A stretch of DNA of 64,000 nt, taken from the NCBI RefSeq assembly GCF_003337575.1, contig NZ_QPJM01000014.1, forward strand, positions 62,001 to 126,000, given 5' to 3'. Position numbers and translations under genes: made by a program. The notes below the pieces were generated by a model. The model saw nothing but the letters and a program-made list of their open reading frames with translations, did not search any database and had not been told where the DNA came from. Origin of the DNA: Phyllobacterium bourgognense (GTDB taxonomy: Bacteria; Pseudomonadota; Alphaproteobacteria; Rhizobiales; Rhizobiaceae). How positions within the stretch are numbered: the stretch's first letter is position 1; each line of letters opens with the position of its first letter. Positions 39,047-48,742 of this stretch are shown in pieces.

Positions 39047-40443
39047 TGGTTTCGGAAGTGCAAAACAATCCCACTGCAATCTTGCGCGTTGAGCGGCTCT
39101 CGATGAAATTTGGTGGCCTCATCGCGATCAACGACCTGAACTTCGAGGCCAGGCGCGGCGCGATTACTGCCCTTATCGGCCCCAACGGTGCAGGCAAGAC
39201 CACGGTCTTTAATTGTATAACCGGCTTTTACAAGCCGACCGAAGGTATGCTGACGATGACCCGTCAGAATGGTGAGGAGTATCTCTTGGAGCGGATGGCC
39301 GATTTCGTCATCACGAAGAAGGCCAAGGTCGCGCGCACGTTCCAGAATATCCGCCTGTTTTCGGGATTGACCGTTCTGGAAAATCTCCTCGTCGCTCAGC
39401 ACAATCCGCTGATGTTGTCGTCTGGTTTTACCATCCTCGGCTTGCTAGGCTTTCCTACCTACAAGAAGGCGGCTTCGGATGCGATCGAGAAGGCCCGTTT
39501 CTGGCTGGAGAAGATCAATCTGGTAGAACGCGCCGACGATCCGGCTGGTGATCTGCCCTATGGTGCGCAGCGGCGCCTCGAGATCGCTCGTGCAATGTGT
39601 ACGGATCCCGAACTGCTCTGTCTTGATGAACCTGCCGCAGGTCTCAATGCGCGCGAGTCTGCTGAGCTCAACAAACTTCTGCTCGACATTCGCGATGAGA
39701 CCGGGACTTCGATCCTCCTCATCGAACATGACATGTCGGTGGTGATGGAAATCTCCGATCACGTTGTTGTTCTCGAATACGGCACGAAAATCTCGGACGG
39801 CACGCCTGAGACTGTGAAAAACGATCCAAAGGTCATTGCTGCTTATCTTGGTGTCGAGGACGAAGAAGTGGTCGAACTGATCGAACAGGCGGAAGCCGCT
39901 GGCGTCGATGATATCACCGCGGCCGTAGACCTGCTTTCGACCGAGGCGCTGCTCGAAATAGAGGAAGCGCATCCGGATATGGCTCCGGCCGCACTTATTC
40001 CTTCCGCTCCTGCTAAGGTCAGGCGGACCAGAGCTACGGCTGCAAAAAAGCCCACTGTAAAGTCCGCCACAGACACAACTGCTGCCAAGCCTGCAGCAGC
40101 GAGTACCGTGAAATCGAAGCCAACCAACCCAGCAGCAAAACCCCCTGCGGCAATCAAACCCGGTGCAACGGCGAACGCACTTGCAGAGCCGCGTGGCGGC
40201 AAGGCAGACAAGCTTATCGTCATCAAGGGCATCGGGCCGGTCAACGAGCGCAAACTCAACGAACACGGAATATTCCACTTCGACCAGATCGCTGCATGGA
40301 AGAAGGCCGACATCATCGCCGCTGAGGCCTACCTTGCTTTTGATGGGCGGATCGCGCGTGAAGACTGGATTGGACAGGCCAAGAAGTTGGCAAAGCAGAG
40401 CCAGGTAACTCCGGCGCCCAAAAAGACCGGAGGGGCTAAATAA
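39046..40443 (+). CDS. livG: LivG-type ATPase with a C-terminal helix-hairpin-helix extension
   Basis: A 465-residue ATP-binding subunit; typical LivG is about 255-295. Residues 1-280 are normal: Walker A GPNGAGKTT, the liv-specific ARTFQNIRLFSGLTVLEN, Walker B LLCLDEPAAGLN and switch His in LIEHDMSVVM. A low-complexity Ala/Lys/Thr/Pro linker (about 310-385) follows, then a compact module beginning LIVIKGIGPVNERKLNEHGI and continuing DQIAAWKKADI to EDWIGQAKKLA. This resembles the H3TH/flap-nuclease-like module found on other rhizobial proteins such as L21 and NuoE. Its role on a transporter ATPase is unknown. The gene overlaps both livM and livF by one base. Confidence 0.93.
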   Translation: MVSEVQNNPTAILRVERLSMKFGGLIAINDLNFEARRGAITALIGPNGAGKTTVFNCITGFYKPTEGMLTMTRQNGEEYLLERMADFVITKKAKVARTFQNIRLFSGLTVLENLLVAQHNPLMLSSGFTILGLLGFPTYKKAASDAIEKARFWLEKINLVERADDPAGDLPYGAQRRLEIARAMCTDPELLCLDEPAAGLNARESAELNKLLLDIRDETGTSILLIEHDMSVVMEISDHVVVLEYGTKISDGTPETVKNDPKVIAAYLGVEDEEVVELIEQAEAAGVDDITAAVDLLSTEALLEIEEAHPDMAPAALIPSAPAKVRRTRATAAKKPTVKSATDTTAAKPAAASTVKSKPTNPAAKPPAAIKPGATANALAEPRGGKADKLIVIKGIGPVNERKLNEHGIFHFDQIAAWKKADIIAAEAYLAFDGRIAREDWIGQAKKLAKQSQVTPAPKKTGGAK

Positions 40444-41174
40444 TGCCAGAAAAGCAAGCCCTTCTCAGCGTTGAAGGCGTTGAAACCTACTACGGCAATA
40501 TTCGTGCTTTGAGCGGCGTGACAGTCCACGCGGATCCGGGTGAGATTGTCGCTTTGATCGGTGCCAATGGCGCCGGAAAGTCCACCTTGATGATGACGAT
40601 CTTCGGGATGCCGCGCGCGCGTACGGGACGTGTCATTTTTGACGGCAAGGACATCACCCAATTGCCGACGCATGAAATCGCGCGGCTACGGATTGCGCAA
40701 TCACCGGAAGGCCGCCGCATTTTTCCCCGCATGACGGTGCAGGAAAATTTGCAAATGGGTGCAAGCCTCGACAAGCTTGAGTTCTTCGATGAAGATTCGC
40801 GCATGGTGTTCGATTTATTCCCACGGTTGAAGGAACGCATCAATCAGCGCGGCGGCACGCTTTCGGGCGGCGAACAGCAAATGCTGGCAATCGGGCGGGC
40901 GCTTATGGCACGTCCGCGCCTATTACTGCTGGACGAGCCCTCATTGGGTCTCGCGCCACTGATCATCAAGCACATTTTCGAAGCGATCAAAGAGTTGAAC
41001 AAGACCACCGGATTGACGGTCTTCCTGGTTGAGCAGAACGCGTTCGGGGCTCTGAAGCTCGCCGACCGCGGCTACGTGATGGTGAACGGTATTGTGACGA
41101 TGAGCGGATCGAGCGCGGAACTTCTTGCAAATCCGGAAGTGCGCGCCGCGTATCTTGAAGGCGGTCGCCACTAA
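40443..41174 (+). CDS. livF: Branched-chain amino-acid ABC transporter ATPase LivF
   Basis: A 243-residue second ATPase of the liv transporter. It opens with LLSVEGVETYYGNIRALSGV and has Walker A GANGAGKST, the LivF-typical IAQSPEGRRIFPRMTVQENL, the signature LSGGEQQML and Walker B LLLLDEPSLGLAP. The C-terminus ends in VRAAYLEGGRH. The start overlaps the livG stop (TAATG). No fusion or extension is present, in contrast to livG. Confidence 0.97.
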   Translation: MPEKQALLSVEGVETYYGNIRALSGVTVHADPGEIVALIGANGAGKSTLMMTIFGMPRARTGRVIFDGKDITQLPTHEIARLRIAQSPEGRRIFPRMTVQENLQMGASLDKLEFFDEDSRMVFDLFPRLKERINQRGGTLSGGEQQMLAIGRALMARPRLLLLDEPSLGLAPLIIKHIFEAIKELNKTTGLTVFLVEQNAFGALKLADRGYVMVNGIVTMSGSSAELLANPEVRAAYLEGGRH

Positions 41175-41217
41175 CGAGAGAAGGGCCTTCTTGAAGGGCC
41201 TCAAGGGGAATATTGCC

Positions 41218-41571
41218 ATGCAGGGCATCTTATACGAAGAACCTTCAATCTGGCTGTTCATACTGGTTACCTGCCTTATGGGCGGCTGGGCCGCGTGGAT
41301 GGCAGGACGAGCATGCGCCAAAACATGGCGCCCCTTGATAATCGTCATATTCTACATGCTGCTGTTAGGCATCGCTGTCCGGTTCATCCACTTTGCTCTT
41401 TTTGGTGGAACGATGTTCACGCTTCACTACTACATCGTGGATACGATTGTGCTGACCATCATCGGAATCCTCGGCTATCGCTATACCCGTACCAACCAGA
41501 TGGTCCGGCAATATCATTGGCTCTATGAAAAAACTTCTCCATTCGCCTGGAAAGACAGAACGAGAGCTTAA
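41218..41571 (+). CDS. Small membrane protein of the liv operon (DUF6867-like)
   Basis: A 117-residue protein with three hydrophobic segments: about residues 11-31 (IWLFILVTCLMGGWAAWMAG), 38-58 (LIIVIFYMLLLGIAVRFIHF) and 68-85. Short charged ends include a C-terminal YHWLYEKTSPFAWKDR. I recall a small conserved family (DUF6867) next to rhizobial liv genes, but the family assignment is from memory. The start at MQGILYEEP follows AGGGG; a frame 31 codons longer overlaps livF and is rejected. Position between livF and the binding protein suggests an accessory role in the transporter. Function is unknown. Confidence 0.8.
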   Translation: MQGILYEEPSIWLFILVTCLMGGWAAWMAGRACAKTWRPLIIVIFYMLLLGIAVRFIHFALFGGTMFTLHYYIVDTIVLTIIGILGYRYTRTNQMVRQYHWLYEKTSPFAWKDRTRA

Positions 41572-41700
41572 CCTATCTCGCTGATGCGAAATGAATCAGC
41601 GTGACAACCGCCGGGAAATCGGCAAAATGTAATCTTCAAGCGACGAAAAAAGAGCCGTCGCGAGGGGTTTGGTAAGTACCTAGAAAATGGGAGTTTTCAA

Positions 41701-42816
41701 ATGAAGAAGTCACTGTTATCGGGCGTTGCGCTTGCTGCAATGCTCGCCTTGAGCGGCAATGCGTATGCCGACCTTCTGATCGGTGTCGGTGGACCGTTGA
41801 CCGGACCAAATGCTGCTTTCGGTGCGCAGCTGCAAAAGGGTGCAGAAGCGGCCATCGCTGAAATAAACGCAGCCGGCGGTATTAATGGCGAGCAGGTTAA
41901 ACTGTCACTGGGCGATGACGTTTCGGATCCGAAACAGGGCATTTCCGTTGCCAACAAGTTTGTTGCTGACGGTGTGAAGTTCGTTATCGGCCACTTCAAT
42001 TCCGGCGTTTCGATCCCGGCATCTGAAGTCTATGCTGAAAACGGCATTCTGGAAATTACGCCTGCGGCGACCAACCCGGTCTTCACGGAGCGCAAATTGT
42101 GGAACACCTTCCGCACTTGCGGACGCGATGATCAGCAAGGCGTTGTAGCCGGTACATACATTGCCGAAAAGTTCAAGGACGCCAAGATTGCGGTTGTCCA
42201 CGACAAGACACCATATGGCCAAGGCCTCGCGGATGAAACCAAGAAGACGCTGAATGCCAAGGGCATGAAGGAAGCGATGTACGAAGGCGTTAACGTCGGC
42301 GACAAAGACTTCTCCGCGCTGATCGCCAAAGCAAAGCAAGCCGGTGTTACAGTTCTCTATTGGGGTGGCTTGCACACGGAAGCTGGCCTGATTATCCGCC
42401 AGCTCGCTGACCAGGGCCTGAAAGTCACGTTCATCTCCGGTGACGGTATCGTCTCGAACGAACTTGCTTCCATCGCTGGCGATGCCGTAGCGGGTACTTT
42501 GAACACGTTCGGCCCGGATCCGAGCAAGAATCCAGCCAACAAGGAACTCGTCGAGAAGTTCCGTGCGCAGGGCTTCGAGCCGGAAGCCTACACGCTCTAC
42601 GCCTACGCAGCAGCACAGGTCATCGCTGATGCAGCAAAGGCAGCTGGATCGAACGATCCTGAGACCGTTGCGAAAACGATGAAGGAAAAGGGCCCGTTCA
42701 AGACCGTCCTTGGCGATATCGCCTTTGATGAAAAGGGCGACCCTAAGCTTCCAGGCTACGTTATGTACGAATGGAAGAAGGGCGAAGACGGCAAGTACAG
42801 CTATTTCCAGCAGTAA
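41701..42816 (+). CDS. Branched-chain amino-acid ABC transporter substrate-binding protein, copy 1
   Basis: A 371-residue [11 protein letters not shown] receptor of the Leu/Ile/Val-binding type. The signal peptide ([19 protein letters not shown], cleaved after AYA) leads to the mature start [20 protein letters not shown]. The hinge and ligand region includes [17 protein letters not shown] and [13 protein letters not shown], with the pocket-typical SGVSIPAS turn. A hairpin lies 23 bases after the stop. A second, closely similar copy follows. Probably feeds LivHMGF. Confidence 0.95.
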   Translation: MKKSLLSGVALAAMLALSGNAYADLLIGVGGPLTGPNAAFGAQLQKGAEAAIAEINAAGGINGEQVKLSLGDDVSDPKQGISVANKFVADGVKFVIGHFNSGVSIPASEVYAENGILEITPAATNPVFTERKLWNTFRTCGRDDQQGVVAGTYIAEKFKDAKIAVVHDKTPYGQGLADETKKTLNAKGMKEAMYEGVNVGDKDFSALIAKAKQAGVTVLYWGGLHTEAGLIIRQLADQGLKVTFISGDGIVSNELASIAGDAVAGTLNTFGPDPSKNPANKELVEKFRAQGFEPEAYTLYAYAAAQVIADAAKAAGSNDPETVAKTMKEKGPFKTVLGDIAFDEKGDPKLPGYVMYEWKKGEDGKYSYFQQ

Positions 42817-42839
42817 GCCTTCCGTTTGAGACGATAAGT

Positions 42840-42866
42840 GAATGCCCGGCCCAGTGCTGGGCATTC
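42840..42866 (+). terminator. Hairpin after binding protein copy 1
   Basis: GAATGCCCGGC pairs with GCTGGGCATTC around a 5-base loop. It has no T run, so it may protect the mRNA end or attenuate rather than fully terminate. The stem sequence resembles the hairpin after copy 2. Confidence 0.55.
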
Positions 42867-43059
42867 GCATTGATACCCATCGCATTTGCCGTGTCCCGAC
42901 GGAACATCGCAGCGCTTATTAGCTCGCATAGAATAGAATACCAGCTATTTTTTTCGTAAGTCTTTCGTTTATCCGCCCAAGACCTATGCCGGTGATCAAG
43001 CTCCGGATATGGTAATATTGCCCACCAATTTTTGACGTCATTTTAGAATGGAGTTTTGT

Positions 43060-44175
43060 ATGACGAAGCTACTTTTTCCCGGCATGGTTGCAGCAACAAT
43101 GCTCATATTCACCGGTTACGCTGGCGCCGATATACTCATCGGCGTTGGGGCTCCACTCACTGGACCGAATGCGGCCATGGGTGCGCAGATCAAGCGAGGG
43201 GTCGAGGCTGCTACGGCTGCTATCAACGATGCTGGCGGTATTAATGGTGAGAAGATCGATCTAGCCTTTGGCGATGATGTTTCCGATCCGAAGCAAGGTA
43301 TTTCCGTCGCAAACAAATTTGTGGCCGACGGCGTGAAGATCGTTATTGGTCATTACAATTCGGGTGTATCGATACCAGCGTCGGAGGTTTATGCGGAGAA
43401 TGGCATCCTGCAGGTAACCCCGGCGTCGACCAATCCGAAATATACCGAGCGCGCTCTCTGGAACACATTCCGAACCTGTGGCCGCGATGACCAGCAAGGG
43501 AAGGTCGCCGGAGCATATATCGCCAATCATTTCAACGACGCCAAGATCGCCATCGTCAATGACAAAACGCCCTACGGCCAGGGTCTCGCCGATGAAACCA
43601 AGAAAGCACTGAACGCCCAGGGCCTCACCGAAGTGCTCAACGAGGGCGTCCATACCGGTGACAAGGATTTCTCGGCGCTGATCAGCAAAGTGAAGGAAGC
43701 CGGCGTTACCGTGTTCTATTGGGGCGGTGTTCACACGGAAGCAGGGCTGATCATGCGTCAATTGGCAGACCAGGGCCTTAAAGTCCAATTTATTTCAGGG
43801 GCGGCGATCGTTTCAAATGAGCTGGCTTCGATAGCAGGCGATGCCGTCATCGGTACGCTCAATACATTTGGTCCGGATCCACGCAACAACCCGGCGAACA
43901 ACGAACTGATCGAGAAATTCAGGGCCGATGGTTTTGAACCGGAAGCATTCACGCTGTACGCCTACGGCTCCCTTCAGGCCATCGCTGCTGCCGCAACCGC
44001 CGCAGAAACAAATGATCCGGAACTGATAGCCAAATCATTGAAAGGAAAGGGGCCATTCAAGACGGTACTAGGTGATCTGGCGTTTGACGAAAAGGGCGAT
44101 CCGAAATTCCCGGGCTACGTCATGTACGAATGGAAAAAGGGCCCCGACGGCAAGATCGGCTATTTCCAGCAATAA
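43060..44175 (+). CDS. Branched-chain amino-acid ABC transporter substrate-binding protein, copy 2
   Basis: A 371-residue [11 protein letters not shown] receptor the same length as copy 1 and strongly similar throughout, with no gaps apparent by eye. Both share [34 protein letters not shown] and [10 protein letters not shown]. The signal peptide ([19 protein letters not shown], cleaved near AGA) differs most. The start at MTKLLFP follows GGAG by six bases. The 243-base gap from copy 1 holds its hairpin and probably a separate promoter. It arose by tandem duplication; differing ligand preference or expression is plausible. Confidence 0.95.
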   Translation: MTKLLFPGMVAATMLIFTGYAGADILIGVGAPLTGPNAAMGAQIKRGVEAATAAINDAGGINGEKIDLAFGDDVSDPKQGISVANKFVADGVKIVIGHYNSGVSIPASEVYAENGILQVTPASTNPKYTERALWNTFRTCGRDDQQGKVAGAYIANHFNDAKIAIVNDKTPYGQGLADETKKALNAQGLTEVLNEGVHTGDKDFSALISKVKEAGVTVFYWGGVHTEAGLIMRQLADQGLKVQFISGAAIVSNELASIAGDAVIGTLNTFGPDPRNNPANNELIEKFRADGFEPEAFTLYAYGSLQAIAAAATAAETNDPELIAKSLKGKGPFKTVLGDLAFDEKGDPKFPGYVMYEWKKGPDGKIGYFQQ

Positions 44176-44198
44176 GCTGACTAACTGATATATGCGTG

Positions 44199-44226
44199 AA
44201 ATGCTCGGCCGAGCGCCGGGCATTTT
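44199..44226 (+). terminator. Hairpin terminator after binding protein copy 2
   Basis: AAATGCTCGGC pairs with GCCGGGCATTT (one T-G pair) around a 5-base loop and is followed by T. Its stem repeats the ATGC-CGGC theme of the hairpin after copy 1, suggesting the duplication included the 3' flank. Confidence 0.6.
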
Positions 44227-44348
44227 GCTATTGGACATTTGAGGTTCTTATGTTCAATATGTATTTGTTTGCACTGCAGCAATCCTGAGAAATGTTGTTG
44301 CAGCCCAATCCATTTCAAAGCGCTTTTTCGCTGTCTGGAGTTTTCGCC

Positions 44349-47300
44349 TTGCCTATCAAGAAAATACTCGTCGCCAATCGATCAGAGATTGCTATCCGCG
44401 TTTTCCGTGCGGCCAACGAACTTGGCATGAAAACCGTGGCGATCTGGGCGGAAGAAGACAAGCTTGCGTTGCATCGCTTCAAGGCGGACGAGTCGTATCA
44501 GGTGGGTCGTGGTCCGCATCTGGCCAAGGACATGGGCCCCATCGAGAGCTACCTCTCAATCGAGGAGATCATCCGGGTTGCGAAGCTTTCGGGCGCCGAC
44601 GCTATCCATCCAGGCTACGGTCTTCTATCGGAAAGTCCGGAATTTGCCGACGCTTGCGCGGAGGCCGGCATCATCTTCATCGGACCAGAACCGGAGACTA
44701 TGCGCCGGCTTGGTAACAAGGTTGCCGCGCGCAATCTGGCAATTGAAATCGGCGTTCCGGTGGTTCCCGCCACCGAGCCGCTGCCTGACGACATGCAAGC
44801 TGTCAAGGCAATGGCCGAACAGATTGGCTACCCGGTGATGTTGAAGGCATCATGGGGCGGTGGTGGGCGCGGCATGCGTGCGATTTTTTCGCCGGATGAC
44901 CTTGCCCGCGAAGTCACCGAGGGCAAGCGTGAAGCCAAGGCCGCTTTTGGCAAGGATGAGGTTTATCTTGAAAAGCTCGTGCAACGCGCCCGTCACGTTG
45001 AAGTACAGATTCTTGGCGACACGCATGGCAATGCGGTGCACCTTTTTGAGCGCGATTGCTCGATACAGCGACGGAACCAGAAGGTAGTCGAACGCGCTCC
45101 AGCGCCTTACCTCACGGACAGCCAACGCAAGGAAATATGCGACTACGGTCTGAACATCGCTAAGGAGACAAGCTACATCGGCGCGGGCACCATCGAGTTC
45201 CTGATGGATGCTGATACCAATGAGTTCTACTTCATCGAAGTGAACCCACGAATCCAGGTCGAGCACACTGTCACCGAGGAGGTGACTGGCATCGACATCG
45301 TCAAGGCGCAGATACGCATTCTTGAAGGTGCGGCGATTGGCACGCCGGAGTCGGGCGTACCCGCGCAAAAAGATATCAAGCTCAACGGCCACGCCTTGCA
45401 GTGCCGCATCACTACTGAGGATCCGGAACAGAATTTCATTCCGGACTATGGTCGCATCACCGCCTATCGAGGCGCCACGGGTTTCGGCATCAGACTGGAC
45501 GGTGGCACAGCCTATTCCGGCGCGGTGATCACGCGATTCTATGATCCACTGTTGGAAAAGATTACAGCTTGGTCGCCAACAGCGGAAGAAACCATCCACA
45601 GGATGCATCGTGCGCTGCGCGAGTTCCGTATTCGCGGTGTCGCCACTAACCTTACCTTCCTTGAGGCGATCATCACACACCCGAGATTTCTCGATAATTC
45701 CTATACGACCAAATTCATCGATACGACGCCCGAACTCTTTGAACAGGTGAAGCGGCAAGACCGTGCAACCAAACTTCTGACCTATCTTGCGGACGTAACC
45801 GTAAACGGTCATCCGGAAACCAAGGGCAGGGCCGCGCCCTCCAAAGATGCGGCGCTGCCGCGCGTTCCTTTCGTCGAAACGCCTATCCCCGACGGCACCA
45901 AACAGTTGCTTGATCAACTCGGGCCGCAAAAGTTTGCCGAGTGGATGCGCAATGAGAAGCGCGTGCTGTTTACGGACACCACGATGCGCGATGGGCACCA
46001 ATCCCTCTTGGCTACGCGAATGCGGACCTATGATATTGCTCGCGTTGCCGGTACTTATGCACGCGCCCTGCCACAGCTCTTCTCGCTGGAATGCTGGGGC
46101 GGTGCTACTTTTGATGTGGCAATGCGGTTCCTGACGGAAGACCCGTGGGAGCGCCTCGCTGAAATCCGTGAGGGCGCGCCGAATATCCTTCTGCAAATGC
46201 TGCTGCGCGGCGCCAATGGCGTTGGTTACAAAAGCTATCCGGATAATGTTGTCAAATATTTTGTAAGCCAAGCGGCAAAAGGCGGTGTGGATGTTTTCCG
46301 CGTGTTCGATAGTTTGAACTGGGTTGAAAACATGCGTGTCACCATGGACGCGGTCGTTGAGGAGAACAAGCTCTGCGAAGCAGCCATCTGCTATACGGGC
46401 GATATCCTCAACTCGGCGCGGCCAAAATATGACCTGAAATATTACGTCGACCTGGCGCAGCAGGTGGAGAAGGCCGGGGCCCATGTCATCGCCCTCAAGG
46501 ACATGGCGGGTCTTTTGAAGCCAAATGCTGCGAAGGTTTTGTTCAAGGCGTTGCGCGAAGCAACCGACCTGCCGCTGCATTTCCACACGCACGATACGTC
46601 GGGTGTTGCCGCAGCAACTGTTCTTGCAGCGGTGGATGCAGGTGTTGACGTGGTTGACGCTGCGATGGATGCACTCTCCGGCAATACCTCGCAGCCATGC
46701 TTGGGTTCGATCGTTGAGGCATTAAAAGGTACCGAGCGCGATCCCGGCCTCGATCCCGAGTGGATACGCCGAATTTCGTTTTATTGGGAGGCGGTGCGTA
46801 CGCAATACGCGGCTTTTGAAAGTGACTTAAAGGGGCCGGCCTCCGAGGTCTACCTTCACGAAATGCCCGGGGGGCAGTTTACCAATCTCAAGGAACAGGC
46901 TCGCTCGCTTGGACTTGAGACGCGTTGGCACGAAGTTGCGCAAACTTATGCGGACGTCAACCAGATGTTCGGCGATATCGTCAAGGTCACTCCATCCTCC
47001 AAGGTTGTCGGAGATATGGCCCTGATGATGGTCAGCCAGGATCTGTCTGTCGCCGACGTGGAGAACCCCGATAAGGATATAGCATTTCCCGATTCAGTGG
47101 TGTCGATGATGCGCGGTGATCTCGGTCAGCCGCCGAAAGGTTGGCCGAAGGACATTCAGAAGAAGATTCTGAAAGGTGAAAAGCCATTCACCGACCGGCC
47201 GGGTGCACTTTTGGCGCCCGCGGATCTCAATGCCGAGCGGAAAGAAATCGAGACTAAGCTGGAACGGAAGATCAGCGATCAGGAATTTGCCTCGTATCTC

Positions 47301-47807
47301 ATGTACCCCAAAGTGTTCACGGATTTTGCAGTAACGCACAATACATACGGCCCGACGAGTGTACTGCCGACGCATGTCTACTTTTACGGACTGGCGCAGG
47401 AGGAGGAAGTGTTTCTCGACATCGAGCGCGGCAAGACGCTCGTCGTGCGCAACCAGGCAGTGGGTGAACCCGATGATAAAGGAATGTGCACCGTTTTTTT
47501 CGAGATGAACGGTCAGCCGCGGCGCGTGAAGGTCCCCGATCGTGCGCGTGCCGGCAGTGGCGCTGGCGTAAGACGCAAGGCGGAGCTTGGAAATGACAAG
47601 CAGGTGGGAGCGCCCATGCCGGGCATTATCTCAACTGTGGGCATTGCAAGTGGACAGAAAGTCAATGCGGGAGACGTTTTGCTCTCCATCGAGGCGATGA
47701 AGATGGAGACTGCCTTGCGCGCCGAACGAGATGGCACAATTGTGGAAGTACTCGTGCGTGCCGGCGATCAGATAGACGCAAAGGATCTTCTCGTCGTTTA
47801 CGAATAG
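44349..47807 (+). CDS. pyc: Pyruvate carboxylase
   Basis: A biotin-dependent enzyme that makes oxaloacetate from pyruvate and bicarbonate. From the TTG at 44349 (GGAG eight bases upstream) the protein begins IKKILVANRSEIAIRVFRAA and has 1152 residues, the usual rhizobial length. An ATG at 44292 would add 19 atypical residues. The biotin-carboxylase domain has MLKASWGGGGRGMR and FIEVNPRIQVEHTVTEE. The carboxyltransferase domain has LFTDTTMRDGHQSLLATRMR and the carbamylated-lysine-type IALKDMAGLLKP. The C-terminal biotinyl domain has IEAMKMET with the biotin lysine at about 1118. A strong terminator follows. The gene stands alone. Confidence 0.97.
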   Translation: MPIKKILVANRSEIAIRVFRAANELGMKTVAIWAEEDKLALHRFKADESYQVGRGPHLAKDMGPIESYLSIEEIIRVAKLSGADAIHPGYGLLSESPEFADACAEAGIIFIGPEPETMRRLGNKVAARNLAIEIGVPVVPATEPLPDDMQAVKAMAEQIGYPVMLKASWGGGGRGMRAIFSPDDLAREVTEGKREAKAAFGKDEVYLEKLVQRARHVEVQILGDTHGNAVHLFERDCSIQRRNQKVVERAPAPYLTDSQRKEICDYGLNIAKETSYIGAGTIEFLMDADTNEFYFIEVNPRIQVEHTVTEEVTGIDIVKAQIRILEGAAIGTPESGVPAQKDIKLNGHALQCRITTEDPEQNFIPDYGRITAYRGATGFGIRLDGGTAYSGAVITRFYDPLLEKITAWSPTAEETIHRMHRALREFRIRGVATNLTFLEAIITHPRFLDNSYTTKFIDTTPELFEQVKRQDRATKLLTYLADVTVNGHPETKGRAAPSKDAALPRVPFVETPIPDGTKQLLDQLGPQKFAEWMRNEKRVLFTDTTMRDGHQSLLATRMRTYDIARVAGTYARALPQLFSLECWGGATFDVAMRFLTEDPWERLAEIREGAPNILLQMLLRGANGVGYKSYPDNVVKYFVSQAAKGGVDVFRVFDSLNWVENMRVTMDAVVEENKLCEAAICYTGDILNSARPKYDLKYYVDLAQQVEKAGAHVIALKDMAGLLKPNAAKVLFKALREATDLPLHFHTHDTSGVAAATVLAAVDAGVDVVDAAMDALSGNTSQPCLGSIVEALKGTERDPGLDPEWIRRISFYWEAVRTQYAAFESDLKGPASEVYLHEMPGGQFTNLKEQARSLGLETRWHEVAQTYADVNQMFGDIVKVTPSSKVVGDMALMMVSQDLSVADVENPDKDIAFPDSVVSMMRGDLGQPPKGWPKDIQKKILKGEKPFTDRPGALLAPADLNAERKEIETKLERKISDQEFASYLMYPKVFTDFAVTHNTYGPTSVLPTHVYFYGLAQEEEVFLDIERGKTLVVRNQAVGEPDDKGMCTVFFEMNGQPRRVKVPDRARAGSGAGVRRKAELGNDKQVGAPMPGIISTVGIASGQKVNAGDVLLSIEAMKMETALRAERDGTIVEVLVRAGDQIDAKDLLVVYE

Positions 47808-47830
47808 GCTTGTGGCAATTCGCAGGCATG

Positions 47831-47860
47831 AAAAAGGCCCATATGGGCCTTTTTTGTTTT
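47831..47860 (+). terminator. Rho-independent terminator after pyc
   Basis: AAAAAGGCCC pairs with GGGCCTTTTT around ATAT and runs straight into a T-rich tail. Confidence 0.88.
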
Positions 47861-47892
47861 TGGCTTGCGTGCAAAATCCCCATTCATGCAAA

Positions 47893-47923
47893 TATGCGCA
47901 TAATCTATTGCCGATATAGGCAA
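47893..47923. promoter_or_regulatory. Two palindromes upstream of the DeoR gene
   Basis: TATGCGCATA (47893-47902) and TTGCC-GATATA-GGCAA (47908-47923) lie 37-67 bases before the DeoR-family start. They are plausible autoregulatory operator sites; that use is inferred from position. Confidence 0.4.
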
Positions 47924-47959
47924 ATGTGGTTATGGTGACCGCATGTGCAGGGGTGTTCT

Positions 47960-48742
47960 ATGCTGAAGGATTTATCGCCGGACGAAAGAAAAAGTATGAT
48001 CCTCCAGAGGATCAATGAGTCCGGCCGCGTGCTGGCGAATGCGGTCGCATCAGAATTTGGCGTCTCAGAAGACTCCATACGCCGCGATCTTCGGGAACTG
48101 TCCGAACAGGGCCTCGTCCAGCGATTCCATGGAGGCGCTGCAAGAAGCAGATCAGGTCCCCGAAGCTTTCAGCAGCGTGCTCGCGATGAGACCGCCGGCA
48201 AGAAGGCAGTCGCTGTCGCGTGCGCTGCCCGCATCCCGATGAATACAACGATGCTTCTCGATTCCAGCACGACGGTGTTGGAATTCGTTCGTGCACTCCC
48301 CAGAGATCTTCAGGTATGCATCATTACCGGTTCCCCGGATATCGCTTCGGCGGCGCTCGACCATCCCTGCTGCGAGGTCATTCTTCTGGGTGGAAGCCTA
48401 AACCGGCTGACGCGCAGTGCCATCGGGCAATCCACGCTGGCCGAAGTCCAATCGATGCGTGTTGACTATTGTGTTCTCGGTGCATGCGCCGTCGATGAAG
48501 AGTTGATGCTGCGTGCCGAGAACTATGATGATGCACGCATGAAACTTGCCCTTGGTCAGGCATGCAATGAGATCATTCTCCTGGCAACAAGCGAAAAGCT
48601 TGTCAAGCAGGCTCCCTTTGCCATTGGCCCGGTATCGCTCGTATCCACCCTTATAACCGACCGGACGGCAGATCGGTCGATTCTGGAGCGGATAAGCAGG
48701 GCGGGCGTCGAAGTGATCGTCGCAGACGATCAACTCGGGTGA
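47960..48742 (+). CDS. DeoR-family transcriptional regulator
   Basis: A 260-residue sugar-type repressor. The N-terminal DeoR helix-turn-helix reads SPDERKSMILQRINESGRVL then FGVSEDSIRRDLRELSEQG, with the usual VQRFHGGA wing. The C-terminal DeoRC sensor domain of the phosphosugar-binding type has LLDSSTTVLEF and VILLGGSLNRLT. The start at MLKDLSPDE follows AGGGG by seven bases; a GTG five codons upstream is an alternative. Its stop overlaps the following MFS gene, so it probably regulates that transporter and itself in response to a phosphorylated sugar. Confidence 0.9.
   Translation: MLKDLSPDERKSMILQRINESGRVLANAVASEFGVSEDSIRRDLRELSEQGLVQRFHGGAARSRSGPRSFQQRARDETAGKKAVAVACAARIPMNTTMLLDSSTTVLEFVRALPRDLQVCIITGSPDIASAALDHPCCEVILLGGSLNRLTRSAIGQSTLAEVQSMRVDYCVLGACAVDEELMLRAENYDDARMKLALGQACNEIILLATSEKLVKQAPFAIGPVSLVSTLITDRTADRSILERISRAGVEVIVADDQLG

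Noticed and set aside
44850-46592. 580-codon minus-strand frame inside pyc
   Set aside because: It lies wholly within the pyruvate carboxylase gene; high third-position GC keeps the antisense frame open.
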